Part shown: one piece after another, positions 16,951-26,108 of the stretch
How the letters are laid out: each line of letters opens with the position of its first letter
Numbering within the stretch: position 1 is the stretch's first letter
Assembly: GCA_964450685.1 (NCBI GenBank)
Contig: CAYVDN010000015.1
Span: 1 to 62,827 of the forward strand
Source: JBAOHV01 sp964450685
GTDB lineage: Bacteria > Actinomycetota > Acidimicrobiia > Acidimicrobiales > Microtrichaceae
DNA: 62,827 nucleotides
Direction of reading: 5' to 3'
Made by a program: the position numbers and the translations under genes
Notes under the pieces: model-generated
What the model was told of the DNA's origin: nothing
Databases searched by the model: none
The model's input: the letters and a program-made list of their open reading frames with translations, nothing else

Positions 16951-16986
16951 AGGAGCTATGGGTAGAGGTCGTGGTGGGGTGATCCT

Positions 16987-17724
16987 CTAAGGCGTCTCGA
17001 CGGTGAATCCGTCCATGTCAGCGGCGAGGATCTCGCGGAGCTGCGCGCAGAGAGCACCGCGGGTCGCCTTGCGGGTGACGCGGAACGGCCCGCGTCCCAC
17101 CTGCTCGGCGAGCTCGTGGGCCACCGCCTGCGCTCGCTCGCGCACCTGGTCGAGCTCTGCGAGCTCATCGAAGAAGCCTGCCTCCAGCGCCTGGCCGGGG
17201 TCGAGCCGTTCGCCCAGGTGCACTGCCCTGGTGAACCAGCGGGGGGACAGGCGATCCCGGCACAGTTCGACGGCGAACGCTGGTACAGGCATACCGATCC
17301 GCACCTCGGGAAGCCCGATCTTGTAGGACCCCGCGGCCCCGACTCGGTAGTCGGCGCAGCACAACAGGATCCCGCCCATGGCGAGCGCGTGTCCGGTGAC
17401 GGCGAACACGACCGGGACCTGCATCTCGAACAGGCGGAGACTGAGGTCGGCTCCCTTGCGCAGCAGGTCGCGCGCCTGTTCGGGGCCCGAGGTCATCACT
17501 GACAGGTCGAACCCGGCGGAGAACTTTCCGTCGCGTCCCTCGACAACAATCACACCCGCCTCGGCGGCCAGTGCTTCGTCGATGGCACGGTCGACGCCAT
17601 CGAGCAGAGCGTGCGACAGAGCGTTTGCCTTGCCGTCGTCGACCGAGATGGTCGCCACAGCGCCGGCGACGGTGCAGGTCACTGGGTCGGGCATGTCTTC
17701 GGGTGTGGAGCTCATGGGCGGCAC
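16987..17724 (-). CDS. Crotonase-family protein (enoyl-CoA hydratase/isomerase-like)
   Basis: 245 residues from GTG 17724 (ATG at 17715 also possible). The crotonase fold markers are KFSAGFDLS (oxyanion hole) and GHALAMGGILLCCADYRVG, then KIGLPEVRIGMPVPAF. The Glu equivalent to rat Glu164 is kept (LPEV), but the position of Glu144 reads Ile in AMGGIL. So plain hydratase chemistry is doubtful and isomerase, hydrolase or another crotonase activity is possible. It is a single gene, divergent from the acyltransferase gene. Confidence 0.87.
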   Translation of the reverse strand: MPPMSSTPEDMPDPVTCTVAGAVATISVDDGKANALSHALLDGVDRAIDEALAAEAGVIVVEGRDGKFSAGFDLSVMTSGPEQARDLLRKGADLSLRLFEMQVPVVFAVTGHALAMGGILLCCADYRVGAAGSYKIGLPEVRIGMPVPAFAVELCRDRLSPRWFTRAVHLGERLDPGQALEAGFFDELAELDQVRERAQAVAHELAEQVGRGPFRVTRKATRGALCAQLREILAADMDGFTVETP

Positions 17725-17851
17725 GCTAGGTGCGAGCGGAGACGTCGGCCAGCAGCGCGACGAATCTGCCTCCGGACCCGCCGCGAACGGTCACGATCGA
17801 CGTGCGAGACTGTCGGGCCGCGGCACCGACTCCCCGGCGTCCCCTTTTCTC

Positions 17852-19927
17852 ATGCGCACCGCTACACGACAGTTCGTCGACATGGCCGGCGACGGCGAGC
17901 GTCTGCCGTACTTCCCGACTCTCGACGGGTTGCGCGGTCTCGCTGTCGCGGGAGTCCTCGCATTCCATGCGGGTCTCGACGTGATGGTCGGCGGCTACTT
18001 GGGTGTATCGACGTTCTTCACCCTCTCGGGGTACCTCATCACGTCGCTGCTGATGCGTCAGGCAGGCGGTGGGTTGGATGTCGGGACGTTCTGGCGCCGC
18101 CGGATCAGGCGGCTGATGCCTGCGTCGCTGCTGACCATCGCCGCAGTCCTCCTGCTGTTCACCCCGTTCGTCGCCACGACATCCCAGCGCGCAACCATCC
18201 GCGGCGACTCGTTGGCCTCCCTGTTCAACGTGGCGAACTGGTGGTACCTGCTCAGCGATGACAGCTACGGCGCGCTGTTCGACGACCCCTCTCCTCTGCT
18301 GCACTTCTGGAGCCTCGCGATCGAGGAGCAGTTCTACCTCCTGTTCCCACTGCTGGTGGCCGTGCTGTGGTGGGTCACCAGAGGGCGCCGACGACATCTG
18401 GCCGCCGTGTTCGCTGCGCTGACGTGCGTGACGGCGGCGCTGCCCTTCGTCTTCGACATGTCCGAGGACCGCGTGTACTTCGGCACCGACACCCGGGCTC
18501 CGGAGCTCCTGGTGGGGGCGATGCTGGCAGTGGTGCTGTCATCGCGGCGGGTGCGGCGTCGCATCGTTCTTCGCCACACCTGGCGCAGCGTCGTCGCCTG
18601 GGTGGGCTCGGTGGCGTTGGTCGTCCAGCTGTGGTGGTGGTGGTCCCTCGAACAGTCGACCCCGTGGCTGTACCGCGGAGGCTTCGCCCTGTACGCGGTG
18701 CTCTCTGCCGCGGTCATCACCGCGGCGATCCTGCCGGTCGGGCCGGTCAAGGGACTGCTCGGCAGCTCCTGGCTCCGCTGGCTGGGCACCCGGTCCTACG
18801 GCGTCTACCTGTTGCACTGGCCCCTGTTCCTGGCGTTCCGCCAGGAGCTGCAGTCGGTCCCACCGTTGCTCAACGCGTTGGCCGCCACGGCGGTCACCCT
18901 GGTCCTCGCAGAGTGCTCCTATCGCTGGTTGGAGCAACCGGTCAGGCACGGCCGCTGGCCGGTGGGGAAGAAGGCCCCTGCGGCCGCAATTGCGGCCGTA
19001 TCACTCGTGGCGCTGTGCGCATTCGCTCCATGGACGAACGAACCGACAACGGAGCGCATCGACTTCGACCGATCGTTGGACCTGTTCGAGCAGCGCCGAG
19101 CCGAGTCGCGTGCTGCGACGACAGTCCCTTCGAGCACTACGACGACTCCGATCGCTCCTCCGGTTCCGAGGATCGCAACGTTCGGTGATTCGACGGCACT
19201 TCTCACAGCGATCGGACTAGCCAACCACCGTCAGGCGACAACTGGAACGGGTGAGGTGCTCGGCGATGTCGCACTCGGCTGCAGTGTCAGTCGATTCGAG
19301 GCGAACCGCTTCGACGTGGTGGTCTCCGCGACAGACGCGTGCAGGGACTGGCCGATCAGCTGGCCTCAGGTGCTTGACGTCGACCGCCCGGACATCGCCC
19401 AGCTCGTCACGGGTGCATGGGAGGTTCCCGACGTCCGGCTGCCCGGGGCGCAGACCTTCTCGGCGCTGGGGGATCCTGCCGTCGACGAGTTCGTGCTCGG
19501 CGAGCTGCGACTTGCCGTCGACAAACTCGCCCAGGATGGCGCGATGGTTCTGATGGTCCTGTGGCCGCACTACGCCAGCTGGGCTGCCGACGGCCGCACC
19601 GAGGGCTACAGACATCAGGCCGAACGTGCGCGGATGGATCGCCTCCACGAGTTGCAACGCCAGGTGGCCGCTGAGCGACCTGACACCGTTCGGATCCTGG
19701 ACTTCGCAGGTTGGGTGGGGGATCGTGCGGAAGATCGTTCGATCAGACCCGACGGTCTGCACTTCAGCGAGCAGCAGATGACCGCCTTCTACTCCGAGTG
19801 GATGGCTGCTGAGACTGACCGGATCTGGGCCGAGTGGTGGCGTGAGCACAGGGCCCCGCGTGCAGGCACAGGCTCGGAGACGGGTTCTTCGACTACGTCG
19901 ACAACGACCACTGGACCGCCCGGTTAG
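17852..19927 (+). CDS. OafA-type acyltransferase 3 with C-terminal SGNH domain
   Basis: 691 residues from the ATG at 17852 (ATG 17882 possible). The acyltransferase-3 domain begins LPYFPTLDGLRGLAVAGVLAFHAG with the conserved His, then GGYLGVSTFFTLSGYLIT and RRRIRRLMPAS; about ten membrane helices extend to residue ~390. A Thr/Pro linker leads to an extracytoplasmic SGNH domain: FGDSTALL near residue 443 (catalytic Ser) and RPDGLHFS near residue 632 (Asp and His). Such fusions move acyl groups, usually acetyl, onto exported glycans or peptidoglycan. The target is not evident here. Confidence 0.9.
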   Translation: MRTATRQFVDMAGDGERLPYFPTLDGLRGLAVAGVLAFHAGLDVMVGGYLGVSTFFTLSGYLITSLLMRQAGGGLDVGTFWRRRIRRLMPASLLTIAAVLLLFTPFVATTSQRATIRGDSLASLFNVANWWYLLSDDSYGALFDDPSPLLHFWSLAIEEQFYLLFPLLVAVLWWVTRGRRRHLAAVFAALTCVTAALPFVFDMSEDRVYFGTDTRAPELLVGAMLAVVLSSRRVRRRIVLRHTWRSVVAWVGSVALVVQLWWWWSLEQSTPWLYRGGFALYAVLSAAVITAAILPVGPVKGLLGSSWLRWLGTRSYGVYLLHWPLFLAFRQELQSVPPLLNALAATAVTLVLAECSYRWLEQPVRHGRWPVGKKAPAAAIAAVSLVALCAFAPWTNEPTTERIDFDRSLDLFEQRRAESRAATTVPSSTTTTPIAPPVPRIATFGDSTALLTAIGLANHRQATTGTGEVLGDVALGCSVSRFEANRFDVVVSATDACRDWPISWPQVLDVDRPDIAQLVTGAWEVPDVRLPGAQTFSALGDPAVDEFVLGELRLAVDKLAQDGAMVLMVLWPHYASWAADGRTEGYRHQAERARMDRLHELQRQVAAERPDTVRILDFAGWVGDRAEDRSIRPDGLHFSEQQMTAFYSEWMAAETDRIWAEWWREHRAPRAGTGSETGSSTTSTTTTGPPG

Positions 19928-19960
19928 GGTTTGGGCGTAGACCCCCGAAGGAGGACGACC

Positions 19961-20434
19961 ATGGGATTCCTCGACAAGGCGAAGACCCTCGCCGATCAGG
20001 CGATCGCCAAGGCTGATGTGGCGATGAACACGGCCACCACCGGCACAGGTGGAGCGAAGCAGGCCGACCCCTACCTGCGAGACCTGGGCGTCCTGGCACT
20101 TCTCGAGGCCACCGGACGCGCCCCGGTCGACCTGGCCGAACAACGCCAGCGCTGCCTCACAGCCCTCGGCCAGATCGAGGCGCAGGGTCCCATAAACCTG
20201 GCGATGGGGTCACTGGCGCCACCGCCACCCGGGGCAGCAGCAGGCGCGCCGCCGCCACCGGGAGCGGCGGCTGTTCCGCCGGCACCTGGCAACGTCGCGC
20301 CGCCGCCCGCTCCGGGGTCTGTCGCCCCACCGCCTGCACCTGGCAACGTCGCGCCGCCGCCCGCTCCGGGGTCTGTCGCTCCACCGCCTGCACCTGGCAG
20401 CGTTGCGCCGCCGCCTCCGCCGACCGGTAGCTGA
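19961..20434 (+). CDS. Small protein with proline-rich tandem-repeat tail
   Basis: 157 residues, with an excellent AAGGAGG site 10 bases before the ATG. The first ~80 residues are helical and amphipathic (MGFLDKAKTLADQAIAKADV) with no signal peptide. The tail is built of APGNVAPPP / APGSVAPPP units ending in polyproline. No family recognised. The tail is coded by a 54-bp tandem repeat (separate entry), so its length may vary between strains. Confidence 0.75.
   Translation: MGFLDKAKTLADQAIAKADVAMNTATTGTGGAKQADPYLRDLGVLALLEATGRAPVDLAEQRQRCLTALGQIEAQGPINLAMGSLAPPPPGAAAGAPPPPGAAAVPPAPGNVAPPPAPGSVAPPPAPGNVAPPPAPGSVAPPPAPGSVAPPPPPTGS
20282..20389 (+). repeat. 54-bp in-frame tandem repeat (two copies plus a partial third)
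   Basis: Copy 1 is 20282-20335 and copy 2 is 20336-20389, differing at a single visible base (gtcgcccca versus gtcgctcca). A degenerate partial copy starts at 20390. Each unit codes for two nonapeptides of the APGxVAPPP type. The near identity suggests recent expansion by slippage or recombination. Confidence 0.9.
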
Positions 20435-20550
20435 GAGCTGCCACCAGCAGTTGCTTGCCGACGTCCCGCGCGCACTGGTGGCGGCGCCGGTTGCTGTCCT
20501 ACCGTGGTCATCGTTCCGTGCAAGCGGAGTGGAGAGCGTCGGGGGACGAT

Positions 20551-22401
20551 ATGTCGATCAGGTGGCTGGGCCGTAGGGGGATCGTGATCGGCGCGTTGGG
20601 CGCGCTGGCCGTCGTTGCTGGAGCATGCGCGTTCGTTCCCGTGAGCGCGCCCGTGACGGTCCCGCGCGTCGCGGACAGGTCCTGTACGGCCATGGTCGTG
20701 CGGTCCTGCGGGTTGCCGTACCCGTCTGACGAGTTCAGCGAGGTGGACCCGACGACGCCGACCGGTCGTCGCCTCGTCGCCCCCGAAGGAATCGTCGAGC
20801 AGAAGATCCTCGACCGAATGGGCCCCGGCGCGTCGCTGGCTGACGTCTTCGCCGACGCGGACGGCTTCTCCGCCGTATCACCGGTCATCTTCGAGATGCC
20901 CATCGCGATACGCCCCGCTTCGGTCCCCGAGGACGGTGGCGATGTGCTCGCGGTCTTCGACGTCGCCACGGGCGAGAGGGTCCCCATGCGCGTCGGAGTT
21001 CCTGCAGACGCCGCCCGCCACGGCGGAGCCGACACGATCGTCATGGCGTGGCCCCGGGTCAGGTTCGAGTACGGCCACACCTATGTGGCCAGGATCACCA
21101 GCTCGGTGCGTTCCCACACGGGCCAACCGGTGCCGCGTGCCACCGGCATGACGCAGATGTCCGCCCAGCACACCTCATCGCTGCGCGACGACCTGTCCCG
21201 CGCCGAGGGCGATCGTTGGGACGACGTGCTGAGCGTCACACGGTTCACGATCCGCAGTCGGAGCAACGCCACCCGGGAGCTCGACGCGATGGCCGCTGCT
21301 GCGAGGGCTGCTGATCACCCGGTTCGCAACCTGAAGGTCGACCAGCCGTGGCTGGTCGAAGGCGCGAGTGCAGTTGTCACCGGCGAGGTCCTGTTGAGCG
21401 ACTTCCGTGACGCCGATGGTGTGGCCCGCGTCGCCAACGGCGACTCGCCGACGTGGGAGAAGTTCATCCTTGTCCTACCCGAACGAGCGGCTGGGAGCGC
21501 CGGCGCTCCCGTGGCGATCTATGGGCACGGGATCACCGCATCCAAGGAGACGATGCTGATCACAGCCTCGACCAACGCCGAGAAGGGCGTGGCGACGATC
21601 GGGGTGGATGTTCCGAACCACGGTGACCGCCAGATCGGCGACGGTGGCTACGTGATCGACATCGCAACACCGCGGAAGTTCGGTCGCCTGGCATCGATGC
21701 CGCTCCAGGGAGTCATAGATCAGCTCTCACTGATGCTCGCGGTGACGGAGCACATGGGATCACTCGATCTGACGATTCCCGCGTCCATGAACGGGCCGGC
21801 CAGGCAGGCGCCTCGCCTGGACACCGAAACCCTGTTCTACGAAGGCACCTCCATGGGCGGTGTTCTCGGAGCAGCCTTCCTCGCACTGGCTCCCGAGGTC
21901 GACGGATCGTTCCTCCAGGTCCCCGGAACCGGGATCGCCCAGATCATCATGAGCTCATTGCTGTGGCCGGTGTTCATGGGGGTGGTGCCCTCAGGGGCGT
22001 CGACGGGCGACGCATATGCGCTCATGGGCGGAGCGACCATGTTGTTGGATCACGGTGATGCCACGAACGTCCTGGAGCGGATTCCGGCGAACGGCACGCC
22101 TGTGTTCGTGGCGTACGGGGTCGCTGACGGTGTCGTACCGAACTTCGCCACCGACCGCCTCATGCATCTGCTGGATCTGCCGCTGCTGTCCCCTCAGCTC
22201 ACCGACGTGAGCCTCCCAATCCGCATGACCGGCAGCGAGGAGATCCCGGCCGACGGCAATGGTGCAGCTCAGCTCTGGCACTTCAGTTCACCGGAATTGG
22301 CGTCGTTCGCCGCTCATCTCTCGTTCAGTCAGGCCCGTTCGGTTCGACTCCTGGAGGAGTGGCTCGAGGGTCGGCTCGTAGCCGAGGGCGTCGGAGGCTG
22401 A
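20551..22401 (+). CDS. Lipoprotein alpha/beta-hydrolase, VolA-like, paralog 2
   Basis: 616 residues from the ATG at 20551 (GGGGGA upstream). An N-terminal RWLGRRGIVIG segment and a hydrophobic stretch ending VVAGAC suggest a lipoprotein signal, possibly with a twin-arginine character. It shares the plan of the protein at 14646-16826: a CGLPYPSDEF motif, DGFSAVSPVIF, an oxyanion segment VAIYGHGITAS (about residue 323) and nucleophile YEGTSMGGVLGAA (GxSxG, about residue 432). It is probably an exported esterase or lipase. Substrate unknown. Confidence 0.72.
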   Translation: MSIRWLGRRGIVIGALGALAVVAGACAFVPVSAPVTVPRVADRSCTAMVVRSCGLPYPSDEFSEVDPTTPTGRRLVAPEGIVEQKILDRMGPGASLADVFADADGFSAVSPVIFEMPIAIRPASVPEDGGDVLAVFDVATGERVPMRVGVPADAARHGGADTIVMAWPRVRFEYGHTYVARITSSVRSHTGQPVPRATGMTQMSAQHTSSLRDDLSRAEGDRWDDVLSVTRFTIRSRSNATRELDAMAAAARAADHPVRNLKVDQPWLVEGASAVVTGEVLLSDFRDADGVARVANGDSPTWEKFILVLPERAAGSAGAPVAIYGHGITASKETMLITASTNAEKGVATIGVDVPNHGDRQIGDGGYVIDIATPRKFGRLASMPLQGVIDQLSLMLAVTEHMGSLDLTIPASMNGPARQAPRLDTETLFYEGTSMGGVLGAAFLALAPEVDGSFLQVPGTGIAQIIMSSLLWPVFMGVVPSGASTGDAYALMGGATMLLDHGDATNVLERIPANGTPVFVAYGVADGVVPNFATDRLMHLLDLPLLSPQLTDVSLPIRMTGSEEIPADGNGAAQLWHFSSPELASFAAHLSFSQARSVRLLEEWLEGRLVAEGVGG

Positions 22402-22429
22402 GCACCGTCAGAGGGCCTAGCGTGTTCGA

Positions 22430-24220
22430 GTGATCCTGCTCGACGTAGAAGGAGTGGCAGCGAGCCGTCCCGGTCGACCGCTCTTCGCTGACGTGTCCTT
22501 CACCATCGCCGACTCCGACCGCTTGGGTATCGTCGGCCTGAACGGCTGTGGCAAGTCCACGCTCCTGCGGATCATCGCCGGGGTCGATCTTCCGGAGGCA
22601 GGAACGGTCAGACGTGGCCGTGACGTGCGCGTGGTGATGCTCGAGCAGAACCCCATGCACGCCGACTGCACAGTGCGCGAAGCGGTGGTCGAGGGATACG
22701 ACGACCGCTCCTGGGAGGCCGAGTCGGTCGCTGATCGCCTCGGGCTCGGCCCGCTGATGGAACGATCGGTCGAGAACCTCTCCGGGGGGCAGGCCAAGCG
22801 TGTCGCCCTTGCCCGGGCCCTGGTGGCCGAGTCCGACCTGTTGATCCTCGATGAGCCGACCAACCACCTGGACATCGATGCGATCGCATGGCTCGAGGAC
22901 CGCCTGGCCGAGCACCGTGGTGGACTGGTCCTCGTCACCCACGATCGTCATTTCCTGGACCGCATCACCACCAAGGTCCTCGAGCTCGACCGAGGTCATG
23001 GCTACGTGCACGAGGGTGGCTACGACGCCTACCTGGAGGGCCGTGCCCGGCGCGAGGAGCACGCTGCGAAGGCCGAGGACCGTCGGCGGAACCTGGCGCG
23101 CACCGAGCTCGCCTGGCTGCGCCGTGGGGCACCTGCGCGGACATCGAAGCCGAAGGCACGGCTCGCGTCTGCGCGTGCGACGGTCGACGGGCGACCACAG
23201 GAGGCTGCGCGGCCGGGTGAGCTCCCATTGCACCAGGCGACGCCGCGGCTCGGTGACCGCGTCATCGAGCTGCATGGTGTCGGTCACCACCACCGGGGGG
23301 GAGCTGAACTCTTCTCCGAGGTGGAGCTCCTCCTCGATCCACGGGAACGCCTGGGCATCGTCGGTGCCAACGGAACCGGCAAGTCGACGCTGCTCGACAT
23401 CCTCGCCGGGAGGATCAGCCCCACCTCGGGGCGGGTCGAGTTCGGCTCCACGGCGAAGGTCGGCTACTACGACCAGATCGGCCGCGCGCTCGACCCCGGC
23501 CAACGGGTCCGCGACGCCGTGACCGGCGGGCACCGAGAGGCCGACTGGGCCGACTCGGCGCTGATGGAGGCGTTCTGGTTCGACGGCGACGCCCAGTGGG
23601 CACCGGTCGGCCTGCTGTCCGGGGGCGAGCGCCGACGTCTCCAGCTGCTGCTGACCCTGGCCGAACGGCCGAACGTCTTGCTGTTGGACGAGCCGACGAA
23701 CGACCTGGACCTCGACACGCTGCGCCAGCTCGAGGACTTCCTCGACGAGTGGCCGGGTGCTCTGGTGGTTGTCAGTCACGACCGAGCTTTCCTCGAGAGG
23801 ACGGTCGCTGACGTGATCGTGTTGGATGGTCGGGGCACAGCAGAGCGACGACCGGGCGGGTACGCCGCGTACGAACAGGAACGTCGTTCAGTCAGGTCCC
23901 GGCGGAGACTGGCCGTCAGCGGTGACGAGCCGACAGGTCCGAAGGATCCCTCGAAGGTCCGAGGCGGTGGATCGCGGAAGCCGTCGGGACGCAGCCCGTC
24001 GACCTTGCGTCACCTCCTCCGGGCAGCCGAGCGGGAGCTGGAGGACCTGAGCGGGCAGGTGCAGGCGTGCAGCGCTTCGATGCTCGATGCTGGTTCCGAC
24101 CATCACAGGCTCAGCGAGCTGGGCGAGCGCATGGCGGAGCTGGAAGAGCTGCGCAGCGCCTCCGAGGAGCGCTGGCTCGAGCTCGCTGCCGAGGTCGAGG
24201 AGCGCGGCCTGCAGCTCTGA
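22430..24220 (+). CDS. ABC-F family ATPase (Uup-like)
   Basis: 596 residues, GTG start. Two nucleotide-binding domains and no membrane segments. Domain 1: Walker A GLNGCGKST (about 36-44), signature LSGGQAKR, Walker B LLILDEPTNHLDID. Domain 2: GANGTGKST, LSGGERRR, LLLDEPTNDLDLD. The linker between them is Arg/Lys/Ala-rich (KPKARLASARA), as in Uup. A C-terminal coiled coil (about 515-596) also matches Uup. ABC-F proteins act on ribosomes or DNA, not in transport; a Uup-like role in ribosome or replication-intermediate handling is likely. Confidence 0.93.
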   Translation: MILLDVEGVAASRPGRPLFADVSFTIADSDRLGIVGLNGCGKSTLLRIIAGVDLPEAGTVRRGRDVRVVMLEQNPMHADCTVREAVVEGYDDRSWEAESVADRLGLGPLMERSVENLSGGQAKRVALARALVAESDLLILDEPTNHLDIDAIAWLEDRLAEHRGGLVLVTHDRHFLDRITTKVLELDRGHGYVHEGGYDAYLEGRARREEHAAKAEDRRRNLARTELAWLRRGAPARTSKPKARLASARATVDGRPQEAARPGELPLHQATPRLGDRVIELHGVGHHHRGGAELFSEVELLLDPRERLGIVGANGTGKSTLLDILAGRISPTSGRVEFGSTAKVGYYDQIGRALDPGQRVRDAVTGGHREADWADSALMEAFWFDGDAQWAPVGLLSGGERRRLQLLLTLAERPNVLLLDEPTNDLDLDTLRQLEDFLDEWPGALVVVSHDRAFLERTVADVIVLDGRGTAERRPGGYAAYEQERRSVRSRRRLAVSGDEPTGPKDPSKVRGGGSRKPSGRSPSTLRHLLRAAERELEDLSGQVQACSASMLDAGSDHHRLSELGERMAELEELRSASEERWLELAAEVEERGLQL

Positions 24221-24230
24221 AGTAGTGGGT

Positions 24231-25061
24231 TCAGGCTCCGGTGACGCCGAGGATCGGTTCTGGCTCGACGATCACGTAACCGCCAGGGGAGAACTCGAGC
24301 TGCATCGCCTCGCCCGAACCCCGCCCGATCAGCGCACCGGCCGACATGGACGAACGCGGCGTGACGGTCAGCCCCGCTGTCCAAGCGACCACCGCGTTGG
24401 GGTCGACGAGGGTGCGGGCCTCGGAGGTGTCGAGCACCACGGGCCAGTCCGACGCCAGGATCAGGGTCCCAGGCCCTGTGAGAGTCACGTTGAAGAGCCC
24501 GCCGGCAGCCATTGCTCCGATGCCGCCCTTGATCATCTGGATGTCGTAGCTGATCGTCGCGTCGAATCCGAGCAGCGACCGTGAGGACGCCGACAGCTGC
24601 TCGCCCTGGGCGAGCTCGAGCAGGTGCAGCTTGTGTCCACCGCGGGAGACGAACAGCTCACCGTTCCCCTCGCAGCGCATCAGCTTCATACCCTCGCCGG
24701 TGGCCGCCGCCTTGAGGTACTTACCGACTCCGCCGGCTCCCTGGTAGGCGAAGCTCACGTCACCCTGGAACGCGATCATCGCCCCGCGGCTGACCAGCAA
24801 CGGGGTTCCGGTGAGAGTCGCCTTGATCACAGCAGGGTTCTGGCGGGTCATGCGGCCCGTGGTGGGTGCCTCCTGGTGCTCGGTGAAGAGCGTCGATCTG
24901 GCCAGACCCGACGGTACGGAGACATGCGACCCTCCAGCTGGTGCCACAGCAGGGCCTGGCGACGCCGAGCTGTCGGGCGCGACGTGCTCGGTCCAGGCGG
25001 AGCCGTCCCAGTAGCGCAGCTGTCCGGGTGTGGTGGGATCGGGGTACCAGTTCGCGTCCAT
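24231..25061 (-). CDS. DUF2510-AIM24 family protein
   Basis: 276 residues. The N-terminus MDANWYPDPTTPGQLRYWDG is the DUF2510 motif (WYPDP..RYWDG). After a linker the AIM24/TIGR00266 domain (about 75-270) shows SRGAMIAFQGDVSF and a Gly-rich core with MIKGGIGAMAAGGLFN, ending PGGYVIVEPEP. The function of bacterial AIM24 proteins is not established. It is convergent with the ABC-F gene and upstream of nothing else on its strand. A 17-bp tandem duplication lies just before its start. Confidence 0.85.
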   Translation of the reverse strand: MDANWYPDPTTPGQLRYWDGSAWTEHVAPDSSASPGPAVAPAGGSHVSVPSGLARSTLFTEHQEAPTTGRMTRQNPAVIKATLTGTPLLVSRGAMIAFQGDVSFAYQGAGGVGKYLKAAATGEGMKLMRCEGNGELFVSRGGHKLHLLELAQGEQLSASSRSLLGFDATISYDIQMIKGGIGAMAAGGLFNVTLTGPGTLILASDWPVVLDTSEARTLVDPNAVVAWTAGLTVTPRSSMSAGALIGRGSGEAMQLEFSPGGYVIVEPEPILGVTGA

Positions 25062-25076
25062 GTGACTCCCTCTGTG

Positions 25077-25110
25077 TTGTCGGTGCCGCTCGGTTGTCGG
25101 TGCCGCTCGG
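25077..25110. repeat. 17-bp tandem duplication upstream of the AIM24 gene
   Basis: ttgtcggtgccgctcgg occurs twice back to back (25077-25093 and 25094-25110), 16 bases upstream of the minus-strand start at 25061. It lies where the promoter or 5' leader of that gene should be and may alter its spacing. Confidence 0.85.
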
Positions 25111-25161
25111 TGGCTCTGTCCCGGCTAGCGGGCGTACTGGAATTACGGGTGGATGAGTGGC

Positions 25162-26034
25162 TCAGAATCGGCCGGAGCGCTGACGGAAGGCACCGGCGAT
25201 CTGGTCGTTGGAGAAGCCGTGTGGTTCCTCGCCGAGCACGGCGAAGCGGTACAGCGCCGTCTGGAAGACCCCGCTGAGAGCAGCGGAGAACACGGAGACC
25301 ACGAGCACCCACAGCACGAAGGCCACGACGGCGAGGACGACGAGCGCCGCCAGGCCGGTCGCCACACCTGCTGCGCCGATCAGCGCGGCGACGAGCAGGC
25401 CGGCGAACACCGCCACGGCGCTGACGAGTCCGATCCCGGCGTTGCCCACGACGTTCTCACCCCAGGTCCGCCTGAACGCGCTGGCCGACCGTGTGAGAGC
25501 GTCCTTCACGCCCGTTCCCTCGATGACCAGGATCGGCAGGACCAGGAAGGTGACGAGCGTCCATGCCATGCCGACAAGGCCGACGACGACCCGTCCGAGG
25601 ATCCCGGATCGTTCCTGGACGGCCTTGAGCACCATCGACACCGTCGCGCTGAGGATCGCCCACGGGAGGATGTGCCCGGCGCGAGACATCGCTGCCGAAA
25701 GAGCCGAGCCGAGCGTCGGGGACCCGCCGGACAGGCGCTCGTTCGCAGCGAGGATCAGAGCGGACTGGAAGAAGATCGTTATGTAGGCGGCCACGAGATA
25801 TCCGATGAACAGGAACAGCCACCCCAGGGGGCCCATCGCTGCTGAAGAATCGCTCTGCTGCCCCGATGTGCCAGCTGTGCTCATGCCGATCAGGAACGCG
25901 CTCGCAGCGAAGGGCGACATTGCTATCAGCGTCACCACACCCGAGATGACCGGCAATGCGAGGAGTTCCTTGTCATGCGACAAGACGTTCCAGGACGACT
26001 TCACCAGGGAAACGGAGTTGGAGAAGCGGCTCAT
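25162..26034 (-). CDS. Multi-pass membrane protein, DUF6159-like
   Basis: 290 residues from the ATG at 26034 (frame open to 26073). It starts MSRFSNSVSLVKSSWNVLSHDKELLALP and has about six hydrophobic helices in pairs (around 32-55, 70-95, 120-140, 150-170, 190-215 and 220-250). The 'W.VL..DKELL.LP..S' opening is typical of the DUF6159 group of bacterial integral membrane proteins. No catalytic residues are apparent. It is divergent from the nfuA-like gene across 74 bp. Confidence 0.75.
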   Translation of the reverse strand: MSRFSNSVSLVKSSWNVLSHDKELLALPVISGVVTLIAMSPFAASAFLIGMSTAGTSGQQSDSSAAMGPLGWLFLFIGYLVAAYITIFFQSALILAANERLSGGSPTLGSALSAAMSRAGHILPWAILSATVSMVLKAVQERSGILGRVVVGLVGMAWTLVTFLVLPILVIEGTGVKDALTRSASAFRRTWGENVVGNAGIGLVSAVAVFAGLLVAALIGAAGVATGLAALVVLAVVAFVLWVLVVSVFSAALSGVFQTALYRFAVLGEEPHGFSNDQIAGAFRQRSGRF

Positions 26035-26108
26035 GTCGACAGTCTTGCCGACCCGGTGGTCACCGCAAGCCATGAGGTGCTGCCTTGCGGTGAATTTCTC
26101 CTACTGCC

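Noticed and set aside
20282..20443. CRISPR-like or regulatory direct repeats
   Set aside because: The 54-bp units are contiguous, in frame, and code for APGxVAPPP peptides; there are no spacers. No CRISPR array or cas gene was seen in the window.
22325..23779. Long open frame (about 484 codons) on the minus strand
   Set aside because: It lies antisense to the ABC-F ATPase gene, whose Walker and signature motifs are intact. The minus frame gives a composition-driven protein with no motif. Such antisense frames are common at this GC content; the same applies to 27040-28161 (opposite dxs) and 50289-51212 (opposite the transporter).
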